Assembly (NCBI RefSeq): GCF_000519185.1
Contig: NZ_JAFA01000019.1
Location: 62,001 to 126,000 of the forward strand
Origin: Paraburkholderia nodosa DSM 21604
Lineage (GTDB): Bacteria; Pseudomonadota; Gammaproteobacteria; Burkholderiales; Burkholderiaceae
Reading direction: 5' to 3'
DNA: 64,000 bases
The translations under genes were made by a program, and so were the position numbers. A model generated the notes under the pieces. The model had not been told where the DNA came from. It saw only the letters and a list, made by a program, of their open reading frames with translations, and searched no databases. Positions 35,579-43,605 of this stretch are shown in pieces (position 1 is the stretch's first letter; every line of letters starts with the position of its first letter).

Positions 35579-37105
35579 TTAGGCTATCCCAAGCACCGCA
35601 TCCACGCTATTCCTCAGGTCGATAACAAACTCATCATATTTCGTAACGTCAAGAAATTCCGAAATAATTTGAAAAATTCGCTCTGCGTTTGCGCCGACTG
35701 GCCCACGCTTTAACAGACTCATCTCGACTTGGTGTAGCCAGCGGGGATCGCTAACGGCGCCGGTTTGCTCGGGGAGGCCTGGAAAGCGATCGCGATGTTC
35801 ATAAATTTTTTTGATATTCAGCAGCCCGACAAACGTCGGTTTCAAATACATCACTTGGACGCCATCAAATGCTTCCAGTCGAACGGATGCACGTCGCGAA
35901 GCATCATCGTCATCAAGAACGAAGATCGCCTCTTTCTTGCTAGTACGTAAAAGCGTTAGTAGTCGCTCTGAATGATAAACTCCGCCCAACGCTACGGCCC
36001 GGACATCCTTGACCTCAAGCTTGCTCGCTAGCCCCCGGTCTTGGCGCATGAAATCGATAAACAACTCATCGACTTTTCCCTCTACAAACAACGTAATTTC
36101 AACCTGATTTCGGGGAGTGGGACCTGCCGCAGCAGGGCGCTCATCGTCCTCTTTATCCCGCTCCGCTTCAGCGCTCTTTAGCACTTTTGCCGATCCAGGT
36201 ATGCGCATAGACCGAGGGAACAGAGGAAGCCAACCCTTACCTCGATGCCAGATAATCGGCAACGTGGTATTTGGGGTATTGTGATCAAATACCAGCAGGC
36301 CGCCTACGCCGCCGAAACCAAGTTCCGATGTGGATATACTGCGACAGTACCGTCGGATCCGCTCAAGCATGGCCTCACGCTCGGACATTGGAAGCCCCGA
36401 ATAGATCGCAGCATCCATATTCGTGACTGTATCTCTGGAACTGTATTCCAACGCAGTAACGACAGACGCTCCAGAGTCCTCTGTTACACGCTGGATCCCA
36501 TCTTCGTATCCCGCCACGGTCAGCACAAATATCTGCCGCGGCTTAACCAAGGAGTGCACTTCCTCCGCTACTTTTTTAACCTCTTTGGCGATGGCTTTCC
36601 CGGTTCCGATGACGTCATCGACCAATACGATGTTGTCGATATTCGAGAGGTCGAGTTTTTCTTCATCATCACCAAAATAAAAATCATCCTCGGGGATGTC
36701 CGCCGTAACCCTGTAGTGATACGAAATCAGCGCTCCACTTTTTGCTGCATTTCCTATTCCAGCATAGAGTGTATTATTTCCTTTGACTGCCGCCCCCTTC
36801 TCCGAGATGCGCCTCTGTAGCTTTGCGTGAGCCACTTCTAAGGCGGATCTAATCTGCAGAGAGCCGAGAACATCTAAATTCTCTATGATTCGCACCGCCA
36901 ACGGGTAATCTGCGACATCAAACTGCAAAACCCATTTAATCGCATGATCCATGGTCACTTCAACCGGCCAACTTTCAATGGCAGCTTGAATGCGATCGGC
37001 GTATATCTGGATGGAAGAAGGAAGTACGTTTTTCAATTTTTCCCCGAGTTCTTTGATTTGCAAGCAACAACCTTTGCCATTTTCGCGACGATGCCCGCGA
37101 TCCAA
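35579..37105 (-). CDS. phosphoribosyltransferase-like (PRTase-CE type) / TOPRIM-like fusion, candidate defence effector
   Basis: 508 residues from a TTG at 37105; an in-frame TTG at 37063 with AAAGG seven bases before it may be the true start. Residues about 30-310 form a PRTase-like domain: PRPP-loop motif N-I-V-L-V-D-D-V-I-G-T-G-K-A at 158-171, and H-N-T-P-N-T-T-L-P-I-I-W-H near 275-287, the pattern of the PRTase-CE group of conflict-system effectors. An acidic linker (about 305-333) leads to a TOPRIM-like domain with Glu342 (V-E-G-K-V-D-E) and the D-D-D-D run at 398-401. A PRTase joined to a metal-binding nuclease/primase-like domain next to Qat suggests a defence enzyme. Activity is unknown. 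Confidence 0.8.
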   Translation of the reverse strand: MDRGHRRENGKGCCLQIKELGEKLKNVLPSSIQIYADRIQAAIESWPVEVTMDHAIKWVLQFDVADYPLAVRIIENLDVLGSLQIRSALEVAHAKLQRRISEKGAAVKGNNTLYAGIGNAAKSGALISYHYRVTADIPEDDFYFGDDEEKLDLSNIDNIVLVDDVIGTGKAIAKEVKKVAEEVHSLVKPRQIFVLTVAGYEDGIQRVTEDSGASVVTALEYSSRDTVTNMDAAIYSGLPMSEREAMLERIRRYCRSISTSELGFGGVGGLLVFDHNTPNTTLPIIWHRGKGWLPLFPRSMRIPGSAKVLKSAEAERDKEDDERPAAAGPTPRNQVEITLFVEGKVDELFIDFMRQDRGLASKLEVKDVRAVALGGVYHSERLLTLLRTSKKEAIFVLDDDDASRRASVRLEAFDGVQVMYLKPTFVGLLNIKKIYEHRDRFPGLPEQTGAVSDPRWLHQVEMSLLKRGPVGANAERIFQIISEFLDVTKYDEFVIDLRNSVDAVLGIA

Positions 37106-37784
37106 GGCCTTGTCGCCGAATTGCTCTAGTCGGTTGCGAGCAAAGTTTCACTCCGACTGATGAGGAGGCGTGGTCTTTTAAAACTCCGATGACCATTCAT
37201 GGAACGCAAGTGAGCCATGAACATTCGATTGACGAGACATGCGAACGACCCAGCTTAGCCATTCGCCGTCTAACGAAAGTTCGCTCCGTACATTCGCCAC
37301 ATGCATTGCCGAATCTAACGCTTCCGGCGACTTACTCTGGCCAGCATTGCTAACGGAGCCGAGGCAGTCGCTGCGGCCAAACTCGCCGCCTCTCGTGATT
37401 GCGTCGCCCAAGGCAGAGAAGCGCGCAGTAGACGGCGGCATAGCAAATGATGCCAATAGCCACCTCGACCATGAAATTTTTGATCATGCTAGGCGTGCGG
37501 TGATTGAGCGGCATCAATTATTGCGGATTTCTGGCAGAAATACCGAATACCCGACAAAGGACGAACGAAATAGCGAGAAGAGCCCGTTCAGAACTTTGCA
37601 ACGGTATAGATTCGCGTGCCTCCTGAGAAGAAAACCATTCTATTGCCTTTCAAATATTCGTCCCGCATAAAGTAGGCCTTTGGGAAGGACTGCAGTTGTC
37701 GTGTGACGATCGCCGACCATGTAATCAACCGCGTCGAAGAAGTCGCGCCGCGGGTCGTCGCCTCTCGTCCTCGCGGCGGCAGCG
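37106..37784. other. gap between HNH gene and PRTase-TOPRIM gene
   Basis: About 680 bases with no gene I can defend. Frames exist on both strands (37239-37670 rightward, 37178-37456 leftward) but neither has a ribosome site or recognisable domain. A leftward frame ending at 37588 has a protein-like tail (Y-F-M-R-D-E-Y-L-K-G-N-R-M-V-F-F) and may be the 3' end of a decayed gene. It must hold the promoter of the PRTase-TOPRIM/Qat unit, since the gap is too large for simple read-through from the HNH gene. Confidence 0.4.
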
Positions 37785-38663
37785 CTAGATCAGGCGGCCG
37801 TTGCGACGAGCCCACTCTAGCGGGTCGAGCCGCCCCTTGCTAAGGTTGCATCGCGGACAAAGAAGTTGGATGTTGGAAATATCATTCATCCCACCGTTGA
37901 TCAGCGCAACGATATGGTCGCGGTGAAAGGCATTGCCCAGCTTTCTCATACAGCTTGCGCAGCGCCCTTTTTGTTTTTGATACAGATTCCCCACCTCCTC
38001 GCCTGTGAACGTACCTCCGGCATTGCGCCTTCTAGCCCGGCAGCCAGCGGCATACGCGATTGCGGCCTCAGGCATATAACTAGTTTTGTCCCGGCGAGCG
38101 CACCCGCACGATATGGCGCGGCCCTGCTGCAGACTGCTGTGAGGTGCAACATATATCCCTCCGCAGTCGCAAGCGCACAACCACCGAGCAACGCTCCGAG
38201 ACATCCGTTCTACGAGCCGCAATACAGTCAGCTTCCCGAAACGCTGACCGACTAAGTCGACTATGCGTGCGGCGACATTTTCCGCGCGGGCTTCCCTCTT
38301 TCGGCATCCACACGAGACTTTCGTACCGTTCAGCAGATTCTTCGCTGAGACATCGACCGTCGAGCCGCACTCACATTGGCACGACCAAAGCACACGGCCA
38401 CCCTCTGAGCGACCGGCACGCCCGAGCACCGCCAGTCGCCCGTATGAACGGCCTGAAATATCGCTAAGAACTGATTCACGCGAGCGTTCGATGCGGAGAC
38501 ACCCGCAACTGGATGTGTGACCGCGCACCACGAAGGTCGCAGCCATTTCGACGACTGCTCCGCAGTCGCATTTGAAAGACCAGAACACCTTCTTGTCGCG
38601 ACTGCCCAAGCGCTGGAGCGCGGTCAGCCGGCCGAATTTTTGACCATCAATTTTTAGCGTCAT
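37785..38663 (-). CDS. HNH endonuclease with three Cys-rich repeats
   Basis: 292 residues from the ATG at 38663, with GGGGAG six bases before it. Three modules of about 60 residues (about 5-58, 66-122, 135-190) repeat F/Y-G-x-L-x-V/A-L, W-x-C-x-C-x-C-G and L-x-G-x-x-x-S-C-G-C. Each has C-x-C-G...C-G-C and looks like a small zinc or DNA-binding ribbon. The C-terminal HNH domain has C235-x2-C238, His247-x2-His250 (H-R-D-H), Asn264 and C269-x2-C272. Such combinations occur in phage and mobile-element homing-type nucleases. It opens the leftward defence block. Confidence 0.88.
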   Translation of the reverse strand: MTLKIDGQKFGRLTALQRLGSRDKKVFWSFKCDCGAVVEMAATFVVRGHTSSCGCLRIERSRESVLSDISGRSYGRLAVLGRAGRSEGGRVLWSCQCECGSTVDVSAKNLLNGTKVSCGCRKREARAENVAARIVDLVGQRFGKLTVLRLVERMSRSVARWLCACDCGGIYVAPHSSLQQGRAISCGCARRDKTSYMPEAAIAYAAGCRARRRNAGGTFTGEEVGNLYQKQKGRCASCMRKLGNAFHRDHIVALINGGMNDISNIQLLCPRCNLSKGRLDPLEWARRNGRLI

Positions 38664-39152
38664 GCTCTCCCCGCACAGCCCTTCAAGGGTCCGCATGATA
38701 GCGTGCGCATCAGCCTTCCACGTAGAGGTAACACACCACGTCGCCTGGGTGCACGAGCACTTCACATTCACCACATAAACGGCGCTATGGATCGAAGCTG
38801 AGCACGACGGGAATTGCCTAGCGAGATATTCGCCCGCTCCTTGAGGATGCGATTCAGCACCGTATCTTGTGCGACGGCGTTCCCGCGCGAAAAGAAGCGC
38901 TGGCTATTGGGTTTCGGACTGCAGTCGCCGCCTTGGGCCTGCCTCTACGCGCCTAGCCGCTAGAGCCGAAGCCGGAAGTTGGCGCTTAAAACGCGCTAGA
39001 CGACTGGCGGCGATGCAGCCCTATATTTTGACCAACGAAGATGCGCGGCCACGCTCCGCGGTTCGATCAATCTGCGCGTCATTGCAGCGCTATCAAAATC
39101 ACCCCATCGATAGAGAAACTAGCAAAAAATTGTGCACTGCACACCGAATTTC
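38664..39152. other. right margin of the island, no gene seen
   Basis: About 490 bases upstream of the HNH gene. No supported gene. A Cys-rich frame continuing upstream of the HNH start (38664-38774) is probably untranslated leader. It turns A+T-rich near 39090-39150. Confidence 0.4.
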
Positions 39153-39215
39153 GCGGTTCCCGCACACTTTGTTGTATCCGAAGCGCAATTTTTGCGTTCC
39201 CGCACACTTTGTTGT
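39153..39215. repeat. two direct repeats of a 19-bp motif at the island/core junction
   Basis: The string TTCCCGCACACTTTGTTGT is present at 39157-39175 and again, exactly, at 39197-39215, forty bases apart. The bases before each copy are also alike (GAATTTCGCGG versus CAATTTTTGCG). Such spaced repeats at a composition boundary may be recombinase arm sites, the end of a mobile element, or a regulator's binding sites upstream of the PadR promoter 26 bases further on. Confidence 0.6.
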
Positions 39216-39240
39216 GCGCCGATAACCCCAAATATTCTCT

Positions 39241-39287
39241 TTGACAAACACTCTTACGATATATATCTTAAGACATGTTTTAAGATA
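39241..39287 (+). promoter_or_regulatory. sigma70-type promoter with overlapping palindromic operator for padR
   Basis: TTGACA at 39241-39246 is a consensus -35; 17 bases later TATCTT at 39264-39269 serves as -10. An inverted repeat TATCTTAA (39264-39271) / TTAAGATA (39280-39287), with ACATGT at its centre, covers the -10 element. PadR-type regulators bind such ATGT/ACAT-containing palindromes and often repress their own gene, so autorepression is likely. Confidence 0.7.
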
Positions 39288-39308
39288 CTCACCAGACAAG
39301 GAGGCCCT

Positions 39309-40043
39309 ATGCGCCACCATCCGCACTTTGGTCACACCGGCCGTCACGGCCACTCCGGGCGCGATCCGCGCGACTTCCTCGGCGGCCGCCACCCGGCCAT
39401 GCAGGCGCTCCATGCGCTGCGCCACGCCATGGGCCGCCATCGCGGCGGCGAAGGTCCCGGCGACTTTGGCGATCGCTTCGGCGAAGGTTTCGGCCGCGGC
39501 TTCGGCGGCTTCGGCGACGGCGACGGTTTCGGCCGTGGCCGCAAGTTCACGTCCGAAGACCTGCAACTCATGCTGCTCGTGCTGCTCGCCGAGCGCCCGA
39601 GCCACGGCTACGAACTCATCAAGGCGCTCGACGCGCGTTCGAACGGCTTCTACAGCCCGAGCCCCGGCATGGTCTATCCGGCCCTCACGTACCTGGAAGA
39701 ACTGGGCTATGTGAGCGTGACGCTCGAAGGCAACCGCAAGCGCTACGAGCTTTCGCCCGAAGGCCGCGCGTACCTCGAGACCAACCGCGAACGCGCGGAC
39801 CTGATCCTCGCGAAACTCACGCACTTCGGCCGCAAGATGGAAGTCATGCGCCGCGCCATGGCCGGCGAAGATCCGGCCGAAGGCAGCGCCTGGGTGCGCG
39901 AGCTGATCGAGGCGCGCCGCGCGCTCAAGCGCGCGCTGCTGCGCCGCACCGACGCCGCGCCGGAGGAGCAGCGCCGCATCGCCGCGATTCTTGCGCGCGC
40001 CACGCAGGAAATCGAAAACGGCAGCGACGACAGCGACGTTTGA
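39309..40043 (+). CDS. PadR-family regulator with His/Gly-rich N-terminal extension
   Basis: 244 residues from the ATG at 39309 (AAGGAGG six bases before; the frame runs further upstream through the direct repeats, but those residues are not coding-like). Residues 1-80 are a low-complexity extension rich in His, Gly, Phe and Arg. The PadR winged helix follows at about 82-160 (L-Q-L-M-L-L-V-L-L-A-E-R-P-S-H-G-Y-E-L, then S-P-G-M-V-Y-P-A-L-T-Y-L-E-E-L-G-Y). The C-terminal helices mediate dimerisation. It precedes a siderophore-interacting protein by 65 bases, so it may be a metal- or redox-responsive repressor of that unit. Confidence 0.92.
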   Translation: MRHHPHFGHTGRHGHSGRDPRDFLGGRHPAMQALHALRHAMGRHRGGEGPGDFGDRFGEGFGRGFGGFGDGDGFGRGRKFTSEDLQLMLLVLLAERPSHGYELIKALDARSNGFYSPSPGMVYPALTYLEELGYVSVTLEGNRKRYELSPEGRAYLETNRERADLILAKLTHFGRKMEVMRRAMAGEDPAEGSAWVRELIEARRALKRALLRRTDAAPEEQRRIAAILARATQEIENGSDDSDV

Positions 40044-40108
40044 CAACCCGCTTCCACGCGCTACGCGGCGACCCATGCCGCGCCACCCCAACATCATCGG
40101 AGCCATAC

Positions 40109-40918
40109 ATGCAGAACCCGTCCCAACTCGAAGTCGTCCGTGTGCGTCACCCGCTGAAATTCCGACTGTTGCGTGTGGCGCGCGTCACGGCGCTCTCGCC
40201 CTCGCTCGTCCGCGTCACGCTCACGGGTGATCTGGGCGACTTCGTCTCGGCGTCGTTCGACGATCACATCAAGGTGTTCTTTCCCGCCGCCGGTGAGGAA
40301 AAGCCAGTACTGCCAACTTTCGGTCCCGACGGCGTCGTGTTCCCCGAAGGCGTCGAGCGCCCCGCCGCGCGCGACTACACGCCGCGCCGCTTCGATACGC
40401 AAGCGAATGAGCTCGATCTGGAATTCGCGCTGCACGAAGCCGGCCCGGCCACGGCATGGGCGGCACAGGCGCAGCCCGGCCAGTATCTCGGCGTGGGCGG
40501 CCCGCGCGGCTCCATGGTGATTCCCACGGGCTTCGACTGGCATCTGCTGATCGGCGACGAAACGGCGCTGCCCGCCATTCAGCGGCGCCTCACGGAGCTG
40601 CCGGCCGGCGCGCGCGTGGCCGTGGTCGTGGAAGTGGCGGATCGCGCGGCCCGCATCGAACTGCCCACCGAAGCCGATCTTTACGCCACGTGGTGCTATC
40701 GCGACGAAAGCGAATCGGAGCAGCCGCTCGTGGACGGCGTGTCCGAAGTATGGCTGCCGCCGGGCGAGGGCTACGTCTGGGCCGCCGGCGAAGCCTCGGC
40801 GATCCGCGCGGTGCGCGCGCATCTGTGCAACGAGCGCGGCGTCGACAAGAAGCGCATTCGCGCTTCCGCCTACTGGCGGCGCGGCGCGCAGGCGGCCCAC
40901 GAAACGATCGACGACTGA
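40109..40918 (+). CDS. siderophore-interacting protein (FAD-binding ferric-siderophore reductase)
   Basis: 269 residues from the ATG at 40109 (GGAG eight bases before). Two domains: an N-terminal FAD-binding barrel with T-L-T-G-D-L-G and D-H-I-K-V-F-F-P, then Y-T-P-R-R-F and G-P-R-G-S; and a C-terminal NAD(P)H-binding domain with L-L-I-G-D-E-T-A-L-P-A-I and a final W-A-A-G-E-A-S-A-I-R and R-A-S-A-Y-W-R-R-G. These are hallmarks of ViuB/SIP proteins, which reduce Fe3+ in imported siderophores in the cytosol. It is likely cotranscribed with padR. Confidence 0.94.
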   Translation: MQNPSQLEVVRVRHPLKFRLLRVARVTALSPSLVRVTLTGDLGDFVSASFDDHIKVFFPAAGEEKPVLPTFGPDGVVFPEGVERPAARDYTPRRFDTQANELDLEFALHEAGPATAWAAQAQPGQYLGVGGPRGSMVIPTGFDWHLLIGDETALPAIQRRLTELPAGARVAVVVEVADRAARIELPTEADLYATWCYRDESESEQPLVDGVSEVWLPPGEGYVWAAGEASAIRAVRAHLCNERGVDKKRIRASAYWRRGAQAAHETIDD

Positions 40919-40929
40919 TCGATCTCGCT

Positions 40930-40956
40930 GGCGCGGCAACACTGCCGCGCCTTTTT
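40930..40956 (+). terminator. rho-independent terminator after the siderophore-interacting protein gene
   Basis: Perfect 9-bp stem GGCGCGGCA (40930-40938) with TGCCGCGCC (40943-40951), four-base loop, then five T. It lies between the siderophore-interacting gene and the MFS gene, whose ATG is 24 bases later, so the MFS gene is either under partial read-through or has its promoter within the preceding gene. Confidence 0.85.
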
Positions 40957-40979
40957 ACTTTCAGGCTCCAAGCCCATAC

Positions 40980-42251
40980 ATGACCCCTTCTCTCACCCCG
41001 CTGCGCGAACGCACGCTGCTCTGGCTACTGGCGCTCACGCAGTTCACCGTCATCATGGATTTCATGGTGATGATGCCGCTCGGCCCGCAGATCATGCACG
41101 CGTTCGCGATCACGCCCGCCGCGTTCGCGACGGCTGTTTCCGCGTATTCGCTCTGTTCGGGTCTATCAGGACTCCTTGCTGCGACGTATATCGACCGTTT
41201 CGATCGCCGCTGCCTGCTGCAAGTGGCCTACGCACTGTTCGCGCTCTCCAATCTCGCCTGCGCGCTCGCCACGAACTTTCATCTGCTGCTCGCCGCGCGT
41301 GCGTTCGCGGGTCTCACCGGCGGCGTGCTGGGCTCGATCGTGATGGCGATCGTAAGCGACGTGATTCCCGCCGCGCGGCGCGGCGCGGCCACGGGCATCA
41401 TCATGACCGCGTTCTCCATCGCCGCCATCGCGGGCGTGCCGGCCGGCGTGCTGCTCGGCGCGCACTACGGCTGGAGCGCGCCGTTCATGCTGCTCGTCGC
41501 GCTCTCCGTGGCGATCTGGCTCGCGGGCTCACGCGTCGTGCCCCCGCTCACCGGGCATCTCGGCCAGCGCACGCCGCTCGCGCAAGTGCTGCCAACCCTT
41601 TGGCGACTGCTCACGCTGCCGCGCCACCTGAAGGCCTTTGCGCTCACCTTCACGATGATGGCCGGTCACATGCTCGTGATCCCATTTATCGCGCCGATGC
41701 TCGTCGGCAATCACGGCATCGCGCCGCAGCAGCTCTCCTGGCTCTATATGGCGGGCGGCGCGGCGACGTTCATGACCTCGCGCGCGGTGGGCCGTCTCGC
41801 GGACCGCTACGGCAAGCGCCGCATCTTCCGCGTGATGGCGCTCGTTTCGCTCATGCCGGTGCTGTTCGTCACACATCTGCCCGCGTTGCCTTTCCTCGCG
41901 CTCGTGGCGTTCTTCGCATTGTTCATGATCTCGATGTCGGGCCGCATGGTGCCGATGCAGGCTTTGCTCACGACGATTCCCGAGCCCGCGCGGCGCGGCG
42001 CGTTCCTGAGCGCCAACAGCGCGGTGCAGGCGCTAGGCACGGGCATCGGCGCGTGGCTGGGCGGCCAGTGGCTCACGAATGGCGCGAACGGCGCGATCAT
42101 CGGCTTCGGGCAGAACGGCTGGATCGCCGCGGCGCTCACGTGCGTGGCGGTGCTGTGGGTTTCGCGGGTGCGGGGGGCGTCGGAAGACGTGTCGAGTGAC
42201 GTGGCCGCGCCTGCGGGCACAGCGCCTACGACTGCGGCTACGCAATCCTGA
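40980..42251 (+). CDS. MFS transporter
   Basis: 423 residues with about twelve membrane segments. The start has T-L-L-W-L-L-A-L-T-Q-F-T-V-I-M-D-F-M-V-M-M-P-L-G in two stretches, a D-F helix-1 motif seen in drug and metabolite exporters of the DHA1 type, then Y-I-D-R-F-D-R-R as loop 2-3 and G-R-L-A-D-R-Y-G-K-R-R in the second half. Direction and substrate are not evident; its place behind a siderophore-reduction gene allows a siderophore export or import role. Confidence 0.88.
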   Translation: MTPSLTPLRERTLLWLLALTQFTVIMDFMVMMPLGPQIMHAFAITPAAFATAVSAYSLCSGLSGLLAATYIDRFDRRCLLQVAYALFALSNLACALATNFHLLLAARAFAGLTGGVLGSIVMAIVSDVIPAARRGAATGIIMTAFSIAAIAGVPAGVLLGAHYGWSAPFMLLVALSVAIWLAGSRVVPPLTGHLGQRTPLAQVLPTLWRLLTLPRHLKAFALTFTMMAGHMLVIPFIAPMLVGNHGIAPQQLSWLYMAGGAATFMTSRAVGRLADRYGKRRIFRVMALVSLMPVLFVTHLPALPFLALVAFFALFMISMSGRMVPMQALLTTIPEPARRGAFLSANSAVQALGTGIGAWLGGQWLTNGANGAIIGFGQNGWIAAALTCVAVLWVSRVRGASEDVSSDVAAPAGTAPTTAATQS

Positions 42252-42255
42252 GCCG

Positions 42256-42319
42256 CAAAAGAAAAACCGGTTCGCAGGCGTGGCGCGCCTCATGAGCGCG
42301 CCACGCACCGCGAACCGGT
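42256..42319 (-). terminator. large hairpin terminator serving the leftward porin, possibly bidirectional
   Basis: Outer arms ACCGGTTCGC (42266-42275) and GCGAACCGGT (42310-42319), with an inner GCGTGGCGCG/CGCGCCACGC stem. On the minus strand it is followed by TTTTTCTTTT. It lies about 130 bases beyond the porin stop and directly after the MFS stop. Confidence 0.8.
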
Positions 42320-42447
42320 CGTGCTTCAGGTAGAAAGCGGATGAAACCGCGGGCCTCGGGTAGATTCGCCCGCGTGCAGCGCGGGACCCGACCGGCCGAT
42401 CGGGTGCTCGCGCGGCGTCGCTCCACGAGGGAGCGAGCCAATGATGC

Positions 42448-43605
42448 TTAGAAGCGGTGACGCAGACCCACCGTTGCGGCGACCTGGTTCTGCGAGGTCG
42501 ACGGCGACAGCGTGTTGATCATTGCAACGTTCGCGCCGGCGTCGCCGAGTTCGCCCGAAGCGTGCTGGTACACGGCGCCAGCGTAGACATCGGTGCGCTT
42601 CGAGAGCGAGTAGTCAGCCGTCAGCGAGACGGTGTGCCACTTCGGATCGCCCGAACCGTTCGAACCCGTGACCTTGCCGTCCGTGAACGTGTACGACGCG
42701 TTCAGGGCGAGAGCCGGCGTGAGCGCGTAGGCGCCGTTCAGCTCGAAGTTGTCCATGTGCAGGTTCGTGCCCGACGGGATCGAGAACGTGTTGCCGCCCT
42801 GGCCGCCAGCGATCAGGTTTTCGTACTGCGTGTGCGTCCACACGAAGCCGACCGTTGCCGGGCCGTAGTTGTAGTTCACGCCTGCGCCGAAGGTGCGCTG
42901 CGTTTGTGCCGACAGATTGAAGTTATTGCCGTTCGATGCCGAATTCGCGCCGTTGCTGTTCGTGTTCGTCGGCGAGTTGTTCATCTGCAGGTAGGCAGCC
43001 GCGAAGTTCAGCGGGCCGTTGCCGTACGATGCGCCAGCGCTCCATGCGCGGTTGTTCGCGAACTGGCCAGCGTCGTTGCTGAAGCCGTACATGCCGCCGA
43101 ACTTGAAGCCCTGGTAGTTGACGCTCTGGTACTTGACCGCGTTCTTGATCGAGAACGAGTGGTCGAGGTTGTCGTTGTCGAACGGGTGAGCGGCGAGGTT
43201 GTTGCCGTAGCCCGAGCCCGTTTCCGAAAGCGGGCCGAGGTAGTCGACCATCGAGTCATACTGGCGGCCGAGCGTCAGCGTACCGAAGCGGTCGCTCTGC
43301 AGACCGACGAACGCCTGGCGGTTGAACATCGTGCCGCTCTCGGTGTCCTTGCCGTTGTTCAGGTTGAAGCCGTTTTCCAACGTGAAGATCGCATGCAGAC
43401 CGCCGCCCAGGTCTTCGCTGCCCTTCAGGCCGAAGTACGTGTCGCCGACGGTGCCGCTACCCTGGTTCCATGCGGCGTGGCCGCCTGCATTGTTCGCATA
43501 GACGATACCCGCATCCAGTGCGCCGTAGAGAGTAACGCTGCTTTGTGCGTGAGCGGAGGCTGCGAACGCGCCGAGGACGCCCGCGATAATCAAAGTATTC
43601 TTCAT
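42448..43605 (-). CDS. outer-membrane porin, Burkholderia type
   Basis: 385 residues from the ATG at 43605 (AAGGAAAG before it; the frame extends further but without signal-like sequence). The signal peptide ends A-H-A and is followed by Q-S-S-V-T-L-Y-G-A-L-D. The last strand ends V-G-L-R-H-R-F. Codon choice is that of a highly expressed gene (strongly biased to C/G-ending favoured codons), unlike the other porin at 20692-21804. General diffusion trimer in the outer membrane. Monocistronic with its own terminator. Confidence 0.96.
   Translation of the reverse strand: MKNTLIIAGVLGAFAASAHAQSSVTLYGALDAGIVYANNAGGHAAWNQGSGTVGDTYFGLKGSEDLGGGLHAIFTLENGFNLNNGKDTESGTMFNRQAFVGLQSDRFGTLTLGRQYDSMVDYLGPLSETGSGYGNNLAAHPFDNDNLDHSFSIKNAVKYQSVNYQGFKFGGMYGFSNDAGQFANNRAWSAGASYGNGPLNFAAAYLQMNNSPTNTNSNGANSASNGNNFNLSAQTQRTFGAGVNYNYGPATVGFVWTHTQYENLIAGGQGGNTFSIPSGTNLHMDNFELNGAYALTPALALNASYTFTDGKVTGSNGSGDPKWHTVSLTADYSLSKRTDVYAGAVYQHASGELGDAGANVAMINTLSPSTSQNQVAATVGLRHRF

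Noticed and set aside
37239..37670. Plus-strand frame of 143 residues in the gap beside the HNH gene
   Set aside because: No ribosome site, no domain, and an overlapping frame of similar length on the other strand; coding evidence is insufficient.
39132..39308. Upstream in-frame extension of the PadR gene through the direct repeats
   Set aside because: The ATG at 39309 has an excellent ribosome site, and the upstream part contains a consensus promoter, so it cannot be translated from that promoter.
24992..39308. Search for a tRNA gene as the island's attachment site
   Set aside because: No cloverleaf with a recognisable T-arm was found at either margin by eye; a tRNA scan would be decisive.
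40930..40956. Hairpin before the MFS gene considered as a riboswitch
   Set aside because: A simple perfect stem with a T-run is fully explained as a terminator; no further conserved structure was seen.
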